Positions 6,095 through 12,802 of a stretch of 20,784 nt of DNA are shown piece by piece. The DNA comes from an uncultured Lachnospiraceae bacterium (GTDB lineage: Bacteria > Bacillota > Clostridia > Lachnospirales > Lachnospiraceae). The stretch's first letter is position 1, and every line of letters begins with the position of its first letter. The notes under the pieces were generated by a model. It was not told where the DNA came from. It did not search any database and saw only the letters and a program-made list of their open reading frames with translations. Position numbers and translations under genes: made by a program. Location: positions 1-20,784 of the forward strand of contig CAJUJY010000061.1 of the NCBI GenBank assembly GCA_910586555.1, given 5' to 3'.

Positions 6095-6210
6095 TTCGTA
6101 TAAAATTCGTATAAATCTAATGAACAACCATTTGAAAAGCCAGTGCTTATAAGGATTTATAAGGACTGGTTGTGTTCCCTGCCTAGTTACACAATGGTTA
6201 CTATGACCAT
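6095..6210. repeat. Composite inverted-repeat block, copy 2
   Basis: TTCGTATA occurs at 6095-6102 and 6106-6113 with the same 11-base period as copy 1. CCAGTGCTTATAA, a 4-base gap and TTATAAGGACTGG then form an inverted repeat with 12 of 13 matches. ATGGTTACTATGACCAT (6194-6210) is the weaker counterpart of the palindrome at 3748. The rest of 5995-6423 has no gene; an inverted 20-mer copy lies at 6296-6315. Confidence 0.6.
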
Positions 6211-6295
6211 TTCCTTTCCCCATCCTTCTTTCTTCCTCTTTTTCTTTTTTTGTTATTTTTGCAGAGTGTTCAGCGAAAGCTAAACTTTGATAATC

Positions 6296-6315
6296 AGCAA
6301 AAACTTCTTCTGCAA
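6296..6315 (-). repeat. 20-mer dispersed repeat, inverted copy 3
   Basis: AGCAAAAACTTCTTCTGCAA is the reverse complement of the 20-mer at 3511 and 5000 with two mismatches. Opposite orientation to the other copies makes 5000-6315 a segment bounded by inverted repeats that encloses the 59/206-aa operon. Confidence 0.6.
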
Positions 6316-6423
6316 TGATAATTCAGGTAGTTTTTTATAATGCTGGTTATTATGGGAGAAGATGTGCAATAGTATATACAGAACACAATTCTAAGTATGG
6401 AAAAACAGACCAGATGAATAATA

Positions 6424-7004
6424 TTGTATATGCTTAATTACATAGGAATACAGGAATGGTATAAAGATATAATTATGAGTGGGTACGATTATGTGGTTTT
6501 TATAGTACGCAGAAGTTACCTGCTTGCATTAATTATGGAAAAAATAACAGAGATGGATATGGAAGAAAATAGCAGATTGGTTTTTCTTACAGACAGTTCT
6601 ATAATCTTGTTTTATAGTGAATTTGCAAGGCAGTATAGGGAAACAGGGTTATTCCGTTTATCTTTCTGCCTAATCTTGAAGAAGAAGAAACAGCCATGCT
6701 TACAGACAACATGGGCAGGAAAATGGGCATTTAATGAGCTGGTAACATTATGGTTAAGCCAGGTTGTTTTACAGGATTTTAATATACAGAATGGTATGGG
6801 GAGCTTCTGCCGGATAAAGATGAAATATGTAAACTAGCCAGGAATTTTAACTGCGGCTGCCTTCCTGGTTTTAACAGCTTGGAGTTATATAGGGATATGC
6901 TAAATGTAATTGTACCAAAATATGAATGGCTTCTGCTTATCAATGAAATACAATGGTACTGCAAATGGTGCAGACGTGAGTTTAAAGAAGAAATATATGG
7001 ATAG
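6424..7004 (+). pseudogene. Decayed gene of unknown family, frameshift plus internal stops
   Basis: The first part reads YIGIQEWYKDIIMSGYDYVV and continues through VFLTDSSIIL to FARQYRETG. Near 6645 the sensible reading moves to another frame (VIPFIFLPNLEEEETAMLTD...RKMGI). That frame meets stops at 6732, 6735 and 6780, yet continues with EWYGELLPDKDEICKLARNF, CGCLPGF and WYCKWCRREF to a TAG at 7002. The shift from one frame to the other corresponds to one lost base. Once rejoined the protein would be about 190 aa, with cysteine pairs in its C-terminal part. I cannot name the family. The last codons overlap the start of the next decayed gene (ATGGATAG), so the pair was once translationally coupled. 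Confidence 0.65.
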
Positions 7005-7417
7005 TAAAGAGTGTGATATTAGTCCTGGACTAGCAGAAGAAATTGTAAAGTTTATTGAAGATTTGTCTTCTATAGGGCAGGAGGCTGGTGAATGGATAGG
7101 ACATTATATAAATAAAATAGAACTTGGTATACTGAAAGGTGAAACACTTAGAAAAGCGGGATTTTGTTTTTTGGAAAAACAACTTGCGCATGTGGAACAA
7201 TATAAAGATTTTAGGAAAATATAGTGTTACAGGTTATTTAGGTACATTGGAAAAGGGAAGAATTATTTATGTAGATGGCAAAACAGAAGAGAGAGATTTG
7301 CAAGATGAAAACAAAATAAATGAAGAACAGAAATTATTTTTTAAAGATATTTATGACAGGGTAATGGATATTACAAAAGAAATAATAAGGGAAGCAAAAC
7401 CACATAACATATTATAG
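6997..7417 (+). pseudogene. Hypothetical gene broken by a single-base frameshift
   Basis: The first frame starts at ATG 6997 (MDSKECDISPGLAEEIVKF), overlapping the previous stop by eight bases, and runs to a stop at 7222-7224 after EQYKDFRKI. The protein-like sequence continues in the next frame as YSVTGYLGTLEKGRIIYVDG through EEQKLFFKDIYDRV to 7417. Skipping one A in the AAAA run at about 7216 would restore a single protein of about 139 aa. It is acidic and mainly helical, and I do not recognise it. The same-strand coupling with the decayed gene upstream suggests a former two-gene operon. A sequencing error is possible, but the neighbour's clear decay favours a real pseudogene. Confidence 0.6.
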
Positions 7418-7483
7418 CACAATATGAATCGATAGTGTGAACAGATTGAAATGCTTTTTAGATTTTGCAGCAAAGAGTAGTGA

Positions 7484-7690
7484 TTGAATAAACATAATAT
7501 ATTCATTTATGCCAGATATATTCTGCGGATTGATTGTGCAAAAGCCGGAGAAGGATTAAATATAACACCTAATCCAGAGTGTACTTTGAATGCCCCCGCA
7601 ACAGGTAATCCATTTGAATATGCAAGGCTTTACATTGGCGGAACCATACAAATGTATATTGATGCAAAAAACAGTCTGAAAGTGTGGTAA
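7484..7690 (+). CDS. Doubtful small ORF or gene fragment (68 aa)
   Basis: The frame opens with TTG and has no good ribosome binding site. The middle (CAKAGEGLNITPNPECTLNA, then ATGNPFEYARLYIGG) looks protein-like and has two cysteines, but it matches nothing I know. It may be the tail end of a degraded gene, like its neighbours. The surrounding 7418-7927 shows nothing else coding. It contains a GGAGG at about 7815 that leads only into a ten-codon frame. Confidence 0.25.
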   Translation: MNKHNIFIYARYILRIDCAKAGEGLNITPNPECTLNAPATGNPFEYARLYIGGTIQMYIDAKNSLKVW

Positions 7691-7866
7691 TTTTGTGGGT
7701 GGATTACTATGGATTAGTAGTCTGCCTTTTACAAATACTTTAGAAAAAACAAATAGACTACAAGGGGTATGTGTGGTACAATAAGAAACGGAATTTCAAT
7801 TTCTGTGGAGGTGGCAAAATATGGTGATGTTTTTAAGATTAAGAAATATCTAAGTGCATGGAACTG

Positions 7867-7913
7867 TATTAAATAGTTTTATGTACAAGCAGGATTCCAA
7901 AAACTATTTAATA
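7867..7913. promoter_or_regulatory. 14-bp perfect inverted repeat before the kinase remnant
   Basis: TATTAAATAGTTTT (7867-7880) and AAAACTATTTAATA (7900-7913) are perfect complements around a 19-base loop. The AAAGGAG ribosome binding site of the next frame begins at once (7914-7920). This could be a leader hairpin limiting translation, an operator, or a footprint of an excised element. Confidence 0.5.
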
Positions 7914-7927
7914 AAGGAGATTTTGGA

Positions 7928-8336
7928 ATGATATTTCAAGATAATGTAGTCAAAGAGTACTTAAAAAATGTTTATTTTATAACCAGAACACCTTGTGGTG
8001 GAAAGACAACTATCTCACGGGAGTTGGCGAAGCGGCATAATTTCTTAGTTTATGATGTTGATGAGCAGTTTGCAAAACATAAAAAAATTTCAAATGCTGT
8101 GTTTCAGCCATCAATGAACAAGGTTTTTAAAGATGCAGATGAATTTTCCGCAAAATCAAACCATATTGTGCGGCTGTCATTTGACAATGGAACAAGCTGG
8201 ACAACTCACTTTTGGATTTTTCAAAGAAGATTTCCGTATGGAGGATGAGTGGACACTTAGGCATCCGTTTACGAATATTATGCCGTATCCGGCACACCCT
8301 CAAATGTGTTATGTTCCTTGTTTGCTATTTTCTTGA
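7928..8336 (+). pseudogene. P-loop nucleotide kinase remnant, truncated and rearranged
   Basis: A good ribosome binding site (AAAGGAG) precedes ATG 7928. The N-terminus reads NVYFITRTPCGGKTTISREL, a Walker A segment in which the expected first glycine (ITGTPCGGKT) is Arg, then HNFLVYDVDEQFAKHKK. The family resemblance stops at about residue 75 (FKDADEFSAKS). The rest is out of register: the frame ends at 8248 with no kinase fold. The overlapping frame carries a protein-like piece (GQLTFGFFKEDFRMEDEWTL, then HPFTNIMPYPAHPQM) to 8336 that belongs to something else. The likely history is truncation of a small nucleotide kinase and joining to another gene's fragment. The lost Walker glycine argues against residual activity. 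Confidence 0.65.
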
Positions 8337-8390
8337 AAATATAAAGAAGAACTAAGTGGAGAACGGCAGAGAATATTTAAGGAGATTAAA

Positions 8391-8600
8391 ATGAATTCTA
8401 TTGAATTTGGAAAAAAATGCAGACCTTATAATGTTCAATACAGAGATGTTTTCGGCTATGTCCCTTGCAGGGATGATTATAATTGCAGCCAAGGTGAATA
8501 TTTTCAAGCTCTTTTGAAGGCTATTAAAACAAAATGTGAACTCTCTGCTATTGTTCCCAAAAAGAATAAAGAATTTCAAGAGCCTGGTAAGAGATATTAA
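8391..8600 (+). CDS. Small conserved-looking hypothetical protein (69 aa)
   Basis: AAGGAG (8379-8384) is spaced 6 bases from ATG 8391. The protein is compact and has features of a real small domain: FGKKCRPYNVQYRDVFGYVP, CRDDYNCSQGEYFQALLKAI, and a basic tail with PKKNK and PGKRY. It has four cysteines in all. I believe similar small proteins occur in related clostridia, but I cannot name a family or role. It ends 21 bases before tatD and is on the same strand, so it may be read into that gene. It marks the right edge of the disturbed accessory region. Confidence 0.65.
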   Translation: MNSIEFGKKCRPYNVQYRDVFGYVPCRDDYNCSQGEYFQALLKAIKTKCELSAIVPKKNKEFQEPGKRY

Positions 8601-8621
8601 AACTTGGCGGGGAGGAAATTT

Positions 8622-9395
8622 ATGATATTTGATACACACGCACATTATAGTGACAGCAGTTTTGATATTGACAGGCACAGCCTGCTTATGTCAATGGAAG
8701 AAAATGGTATTGGAAATATTGTTGAAGTGGGTGCTGGCATAAATTCAACTAAAAATGCAATAAGCCTTTCAGAAAAATATAATTTTATATATGCTGCTGT
8801 TGGAATACACCCACAGGAAACAGAAGGTATTAAAGAAACAGATATGGAATGGCTTAAATCATTGGCATTAAAAGAAAAAACAGTTGCAATAGGTGAAACC
8901 GGGCTTGATTACCACAGGGATAGTGCAGACCGCCAGATACAGAAAAAGTGGTTTATGCGCCAGCTTGAAATTGCAAGGGAAACTGGACTTCCAGTAATTA
9001 TACATAGCAGGGACGCCGCAGAAGATACATTAAATATAATAAAAAAGTTTTACAAAGCAAATCCAGAAGGGGCTTATGGTGTAGTACACTGCTTTTCTTA
9101 TAGTACAGAAATAGCAAAAATATATATTAACCTGGGGTTTTACCTTGGAATAGGAGGAGTCATTACATTTAAAAATGGCAGGAAACTTGCAGAAGTAGTA
9201 TCTGCAACACCAATTAACAGGCTTGTGCTTGAAACAGATGCACCATATCTTACACCAGAGCCTTACAGGAATGACAGGAACAGTTCATTATACCTTAAAT
9301 ATGTTATAGAAAAAATTGCAGAAATTAAAGGGATATCCTGTAAAGAAGTTATAGATATAACAGAAAAAAATGCAAAGAAATTATACAGGCTGTAA
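8622..9395 (+). CDS. tatD: TatD-family metal-dependent deoxyribonuclease
   Basis: The 257-aa length is typical. The metal-ligand set of this TIM-barrel hydrolase family is complete: His6 and His8 (DTHAHYSD), Glu92 (IGETGLDYH), His128 (VIIHSRD), His156 (VVHCFSYS) and Asp206 (LETDAPYLTPEP). Family members are cytoplasmic Mg-dependent DNases with 3'-5' exonuclease activity, linked to DNA repair and degradation. A TTG six codons upstream is also in frame, but GGGGAGG (8609-8615) lies inside that extension and is spaced 6 bases from ATG 8622, which decides the start. In many Firmicutes tatD lies near ksgA/rsmA; here rsmA is 3.4 kb downstream with unrelated leftward genes between. All key residues are present, so it should be functional. 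Confidence 0.96.
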   Translation: MIFDTHAHYSDSSFDIDRHSLLMSMEENGIGNIVEVGAGINSTKNAISLSEKYNFIYAAVGIHPQETEGIKETDMEWLKSLALKEKTVAIGETGLDYHRDSADRQIQKKWFMRQLEIARETGLPVIIHSRDAAEDTLNIIKKFYKANPEGAYGVVHCFSYSTEIAKIYINLGFYLGIGGVITFKNGRKLAEVVSATPINRLVLETDAPYLTPEPYRNDRNSSLYLKYVIEKIAEIKGISCKEVIDITEKNAKKLYRL

Positions 9396-9445
9396 AAAAT
9401 AAAAAATTTGCGATATTAGTCTGTAAAATAAAAACATGTAGAAGG

Positions 9446-9560
9446 TTTAAAGGATTTTCTGATAAGATGCATTATATAATAACCGGCGTTTAAAGGGCTG
9501 TTCTTCCCTTTTATACGCCGCTGCGTGTTATATTGTAGTGTAAATGTTCTAATGATATTT
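9446..9560 (+). repeat. Dispersed hairpin repeat family A, copy 1
   Basis: The core GGCGTTTAAAGGG pairs imperfectly with CCCTTTTATACGCC, and is followed by a conserved GTAGTGTAAA. Upstream, TTTAAAG and GATGCA are shared with the copy at 10210-10326. The element lies just after tatD, whose coding end has no other clear terminator. It may act as a processing site or weak terminator. Confidence 0.65.
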
Positions 9561-9569
9561 TTTCATAAA

Positions 9570-10031
9570 TTATTCCTTACTTTCAATAATAGATATAAAT
9601 TCATTTGCAAATGTTTTTTCATAAATTATATACTGGGTTTTATTTATGCAGAGTATCTCTGAAGTGAACAAAGTAACTGTATCCATAGTACCAGACAATA
9701 TAACTGAATATCCCATATAAGGAGGTTTTTCATCTCCCCTGGTATAATCCTTATGAAAAACTTTTAACCGTACATAGCTGTTTTTAAATAATTCCAATAA
9801 CTTGGCTTGTTGTTTTTCGTTTAAGTGTATTTCATGGGCTTCTTGTTTATAATCTCCGGTCTTTACTATACTAATAGTTGTGTTATTGTTATGCACTAGT
9901 AATTTTCCTATATTACGTGGAAAGCAGATAAAAACCATTATCAATGTAACTGCAACAACCAGAATAAAAAGAAACTTATGTTTTATTATAATATAATAAA
10001 AGGCTTTTAGCTTTTTAATATTTTTTTGCAT
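9570..10031 (-). CDS. Membrane-anchored hypothetical protein (153 aa)
   Basis: One N-terminal membrane segment is clear (about residues 18-37, HKFLFILVVAVTLIMVFICF) after a lysine-rich start. The charge pattern places the N-terminus in the cytoplasm and the 110-residue C-terminal domain outside. That domain has alternating strands (TISIVKTGDYKQEAHEIHLN, then YVRLKVFHKDY, YMGYSVILSG, YIIYEKTFA) and no cysteine or lipobox at the membrane. I do not recognise the family. ATG 10031 is preferred over one seven codons upstream because GGAGG lies between them. The gene is flanked by two copies of a hairpin repeat (9446 and 10210) and runs opposite to tatD. It may have come in as a unit with those repeats. 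Confidence 0.7.
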   Translation of the reverse strand: MQKNIKKLKAFYYIIIKHKFLFILVVAVTLIMVFICFPRNIGKLLVHNNNTTISIVKTGDYKQEAHEIHLNEKQQAKLLELFKNSYVRLKVFHKDYTRGDEKPPYMGYSVILSGTMDTVTLFTSEILCINKTQYIIYEKTFANEFISIIESKE

Positions 10032-10145
10032 ATTAGTATTGCCTCCATACATAAGAACAATTTAAACTTAATAAATATATGCTTCTTAAAAAGAATATTT
10101 ATTTTGTTCATTATAAGCAGATATAAGAAAATAAAGTCCTCTGTT

Positions 10146-10174
10146 AATACCAGCAGCATGCCTGGTATTTTCTT
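10146..10174 (+). terminator. Candidate rightward terminator
   Basis: AATACCAG (10146-10153) pairs with CTGGTATT (10162-10169) over an 8-base loop and is followed by TTCTTTTT. No rightward gene ends nearby, so it would stop read-through from tatD or an unseen RNA. The rest of 10032-10376 has no credible gene; it holds this hairpin and repeat copy 2. Confidence 0.45.
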
Positions 10175-10209
10175 TTTGAAAATCCTGCAAATCAAAAGTA
10201 TGTGGGAGA

Positions 10210-10326
10210 TTTAAAGAATTCCCCGGCAGATGCACTATGTAACCACTGGTGTTTAAAGGACGTGTTGCCCCTTTATGCGCCGTTGCCTGGTACCGTAGTG
10301 TAAACGTGCCCCTGAAGGAAATCTTC
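10210..10326 (+). repeat. Dispersed hairpin repeat family A, copy 2
   Basis: Same order as the copy at 9446: TTTAAAG, GATGCA, GTAACCACTGG, GTTTAAAGGA, then CCTTTATGCGCCGTTGCC and GTAGTGTAAA. The inner stem (GGTGTTTAAAGG with CCTTTATGCGCC) keeps most of its pairing despite base changes. Identity to copy 1 is around 70 percent by eye. Confidence 0.65.
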
Positions 10327-10376
10327 AAACCTCCCACATGCCACAATATAGAAATATAACAATATAAAGCTAAAAA

Positions 10377-10976
10377 TTACAAATTATCTATTATCTCTTT
10401 TATATAATCTTTAATTACTTCTGCTGTTTTTAAAGGGCCTAGCCTGCTGCTGTTTATGCACATATCATAAAGCCTTGAATCACCCCATTTGCCATTGGAA
10501 TGGCGGTTATGGTACTGTTTTCTGTGTTTGTCATGTCTTTTAATTTTAGCAGCAGCGTCTGTTTCATTTAAATGGTATTTATTCATAATACGTTTTAATT
10601 TAACTTCAGGATTACCAAGTATAAAAACAGAGATTAATCCGCTTCTGCCACTTAACACACTTTCTGCACAACGTCCTACAATAACAAAAGACTCACCTGT
10701 ATCTGCCTTTTCGCGTAAATAATCAAACTGCATTTCTGCAATTATTTCTTCAATAGAGTTTGTATATGCCCCGACTTTCCTGGAACTAAAAAGCTTTTTA
10801 GGTTTTTCATCATACTTTTCAAGATAATCAATATGGATATCTTTATCTTTTGAAATATCGTCTAGCATATTTCTGTCATATAATTTAAGGCCAAGATCTT
10901 TGGCAACCTTTTCTGCAATTTCATGCCCAGCGCTGCCATATTCACGGCTTATTGCTATAATTACCTGTTTATCCAT
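10377..10976 (-). CDS. Cytidylate kinase-like family protein
   Basis: The 199-aa protein matches the AAA_26 cytidylate kinase-like family. The N-terminus IAISREYGSAGHEIAEKVA is the family's variant of the P-loop (GSAGHEI, lacking a classic GK[ST]). It is followed by LGLKLYDRNML, the mid-protein strand SFVIVGRCAESVL and FILGNPEVKLKRIM. The C-terminal signature is HDKHRKQYHNRHSNGKWGD, then YDMCINSSRLG. The fold is that of a nucleoside monophosphate kinase. The true substrate is not established, because members lack parts of the CMP site. A strong TAAGGAGG precedes the ATG. It starts 15 bases after the stop of the transporter gene, so the two form an operon. That suggests a role tied to the transported solute or its regulation. 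Confidence 0.88.
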   Translation of the reverse strand: MDKQVIIAISREYGSAGHEIAEKVAKDLGLKLYDRNMLDDISKDKDIHIDYLEKYDEKPKKLFSSRKVGAYTNSIEEIIAEMQFDYLREKADTGESFVIVGRCAESVLSGRSGLISVFILGNPEVKLKRIMNKYHLNETDAAAKIKRHDKHRKQYHNRHSNGKWGDSRLYDMCINSSRLGPLKTAEVIKDYIKEIIDNL

Positions 10977-10991
10977 TAAAATCCTCCTTAT

Positions 10992-12347
10992 TTAACAATA
11001 CCTTATAAATATCATTACCATAGATATTGCTATTACTATAATAGTTGCAGGTGCGGCTGATTTACAGTATTTGCCCCATCCAATAATATAACCATTTTTG
11101 GCAGCTACAGATGTACCAACTACATTAGCTGAAGCGCCTATTGGTGTAGCACTTCCGCCTATATCTGTCCCCATGGAGAGTGCCCATGCCAGTGTTTCCA
11201 GGCTGGCTCCCTGTGTTGCTGCAAGGCTTTTTATAATAGGTATCATTGTAGCAGCAAATGGTATATTGTCAACAAATGCACTTGCTATTGCAGAAATCCA
11301 TATAATAATTGCTACCATAAGTTTTAGATTGCCGCCGCTGATATCCCCGATAAAGGCAGCAATTTTTTCAAGTATGCCAGTCTGTTCAAGCCCGCCAACA
11401 ACTGCAAACAGCCCTATAAAGAATAAAAGGGTTTTATAATCAACTTTTTTTAATAATTCCAGTGCATTTTTACCAGCACAAACCAGTGTGGCAATAGCAA
11501 CAGCCGTACCAATAAAGGCAACTGTAAGGCCAGTCTGTGCATGTGTTACAAGAAGTACAACTGCACAGCCAAATATAATGCTGCTTATTATAAAATCTTT
11601 TTTATCAGTAATTGCATCTTTTGGATCTGGTATAGCTGAAATATCAATATCTTTTGAAGAGCCAGCCGCCATTTCCCTTCCAAATACCAGATAAAAGTAA
11701 ATAATTACAAAAACAAGGCTTACTGCTGCTATAAGGCCGGTATTTGTTAAGAAATCAGAAAATGAAAATTCAAGTGAAGTACCTATAATAATATTTGGCG
11801 GATCTCCACACATTGTAGCAGAACCTCCAAGGTTTGCACAGAAGATTTCTGATAAAATCATTGGTACTGGATTAAATTTTAATAATTTAGCCAGTTCTAT
11901 GGTAACTGCTGCAAGGAATAAAATAACGGTAATGCTGTCTATAAACATTGCAAGTACAGAAGACATAACCATAAATGTAATAAATAAAGGTACAGGCTTA
12001 TAGTTTACCATTTTAGCAAGCTTCATGCAAAGCCAGCGGAAAAAGCCTGCCTTTGCCATTCCCTCTACCATTACCATCATTCCAAAAATAAATATAATTG
12101 TTGCCCAGTTAATTCCAGATGTTTCTTCACTGCTTGTTCCTGAAACATACCAGAAAGATTTAGTGATTATACTGTGAAGGTTTAAAGTTTGAAAAATTGC
12201 TGATGTACTGTGCATTGAAAGTCCAAATACCAGTAATATGGTTAATAAACCACAGCCTAATGTTACAATATGCCTTTCTAATTTTTCAGACACAATTAAT
12301 ATAAACATTGCAACAAAAATAATTACGGCTAAGACTTGTGCTACCAT
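10992..12347 (-). CDS. ArsB/NhaD (ion transporter superfamily) permease
   Basis: The 451-aa integral membrane protein has about 11-12 hydrophobic segments in two related halves. Each half contains a re-entrant motif: GGSATMCGDPPNIIIGTS in the first and GGSATPIGASANVVGTS in the second. These motifs typify the ion-transporter superfamily with ArsB, NhaD, the P permeases and SLC13. The first half also has MVMVEGMAKAGFFRWL and FIDSITVILFLAA, as in ArsB/NhaD members. The substrate (arsenite, Na+/H+, or an organic anion) cannot be decided; no ars genes are nearby. The leader carries a consensus promoter (12438-12410) about 63 bases upstream. The ribosome binding site is AGGG. The gene leads a two-gene operon with the cytidylate kinase-like gene. 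It is complete, without frameshift. Confidence 0.88.
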   Translation of the reverse strand: MVAQVLAVIIFVAMFILIVSEKLERHIVTLGCGLLTILLVFGLSMHSTSAIFQTLNLHSIITKSFWYVSGTSSEETSGINWATIIFIFGMMVMVEGMAKAGFFRWLCMKLAKMVNYKPVPLFITFMVMSSVLAMFIDSITVILFLAAVTIELAKLLKFNPVPMILSEIFCANLGGSATMCGDPPNIIIGTSLEFSFSDFLTNTGLIAAVSLVFVIIYFYLVFGREMAAGSSKDIDISAIPDPKDAITDKKDFIISSIIFGCAVVLLVTHAQTGLTVAFIGTAVAIATLVCAGKNALELLKKVDYKTLLFFIGLFAVVGGLEQTGILEKIAAFIGDISGGNLKLMVAIIIWISAIASAFVDNIPFAATMIPIIKSLAATQGASLETLAWALSMGTDIGGSATPIGASANVVGTSVAAKNGYIIGWGKYCKSAAPATIIVIAISMVMIFIRYC

Positions 12348-12409
12348 GTTCCCTGTCCCCTTTCATTTTTTATGTATTGTATTTTGGTTTTTTTATCTTG
12401 CCAACGCAA

Positions 12410-12438
12410 ATTATAATACTCTTAAAATTCATTGTCAA
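12410..12438 (-). promoter_or_regulatory. Consensus sigma-A promoter of the transporter operon
   Basis: On the bottom strand, TTGACA (12438-12433), a 17-base spacer and TATAAT (12415-12410) match both consensus hexamers perfectly. The transporter ATG is 63 bases downstream. Confidence 0.85.
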
Positions 12439-12520
12439 TAATTTTATGGCTTAAATTAACAACAATTTTAATAGGAAGAAACCAGAGTATATGGCAGTTT
12501 AACCTTATTAAGCAGCCAAT

Positions 12521-12556
12521 GCCTGCTTGCAGGCAATGCGGATTGCAAATATCCGC
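12521..12556 (+). repeat. Dispersed hairpin repeat family B, copy 1
   Basis: GCCTGCTTGCAGGC is a perfect 6-bp hairpin, and GCAATGCGGATTGC overlaps it as a 5-bp hairpin. The 36 bases match 20626-20661 at 32 positions. A further stem (CAGCCAG with CTGGCTG, about 12573-12604) follows. It occupies the 370-base space between the divergent transporter and rsmA promoters; nothing else is seen there. Confidence 0.75.
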
Positions 12557-12639
12557 TTGACCCTCACCAAGCAGCCAGGGATTGCCTGAAACCGGAGGCT
12601 GGCTGTATAAAACATGCACAGACCAGTGTTTACATATAT

Positions 12640-12667
12640 TTGACATTACACCAGAACGTGTTATACT
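12640..12667 (+). promoter_or_regulatory. Sigma-A promoter of rsmA
   Basis: TTGACA (12640-12645), a 16-base spacer and TATACT (12662-12667). The rsmA start lies about 135 bases downstream, leaving a leader in which no known riboswitch was recognised. Confidence 0.75.
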
Positions 12668-12802
12668 ATTATGCAAAGATTACAACTGTAATGCAAAAAC
12701 GGAAATAAGGCTGTTTTGCTATTTATGCCGTTAATGGGCACGGGTTTAGGATTTGTTCTTGTGGCAATGGGCTGCGGGTACTGGAAAGGCATAGGTATTT
12801 TT

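Noticed and set aside
1..8621. Direct-repeat attachment sites (attL/attR) for the integrase
   Set aside because: I looked near 1900-2057 and 8580-8621 and found only short chance matches such as AAACTTG. The element's other end may lie outside the window.
10007..10346. Small frames on both strands between the membrane-protein gene and the kinase gene
   Set aside because: They cross the hairpin repeat and a terminator, and none has a proper start signal.
12668..12802. N-terminal extension or signal peptide for RsmA from ATG 12716
   Set aside because: RsmA is cytoplasmic and relatives begin near 12803. The extension looks like translated leader.
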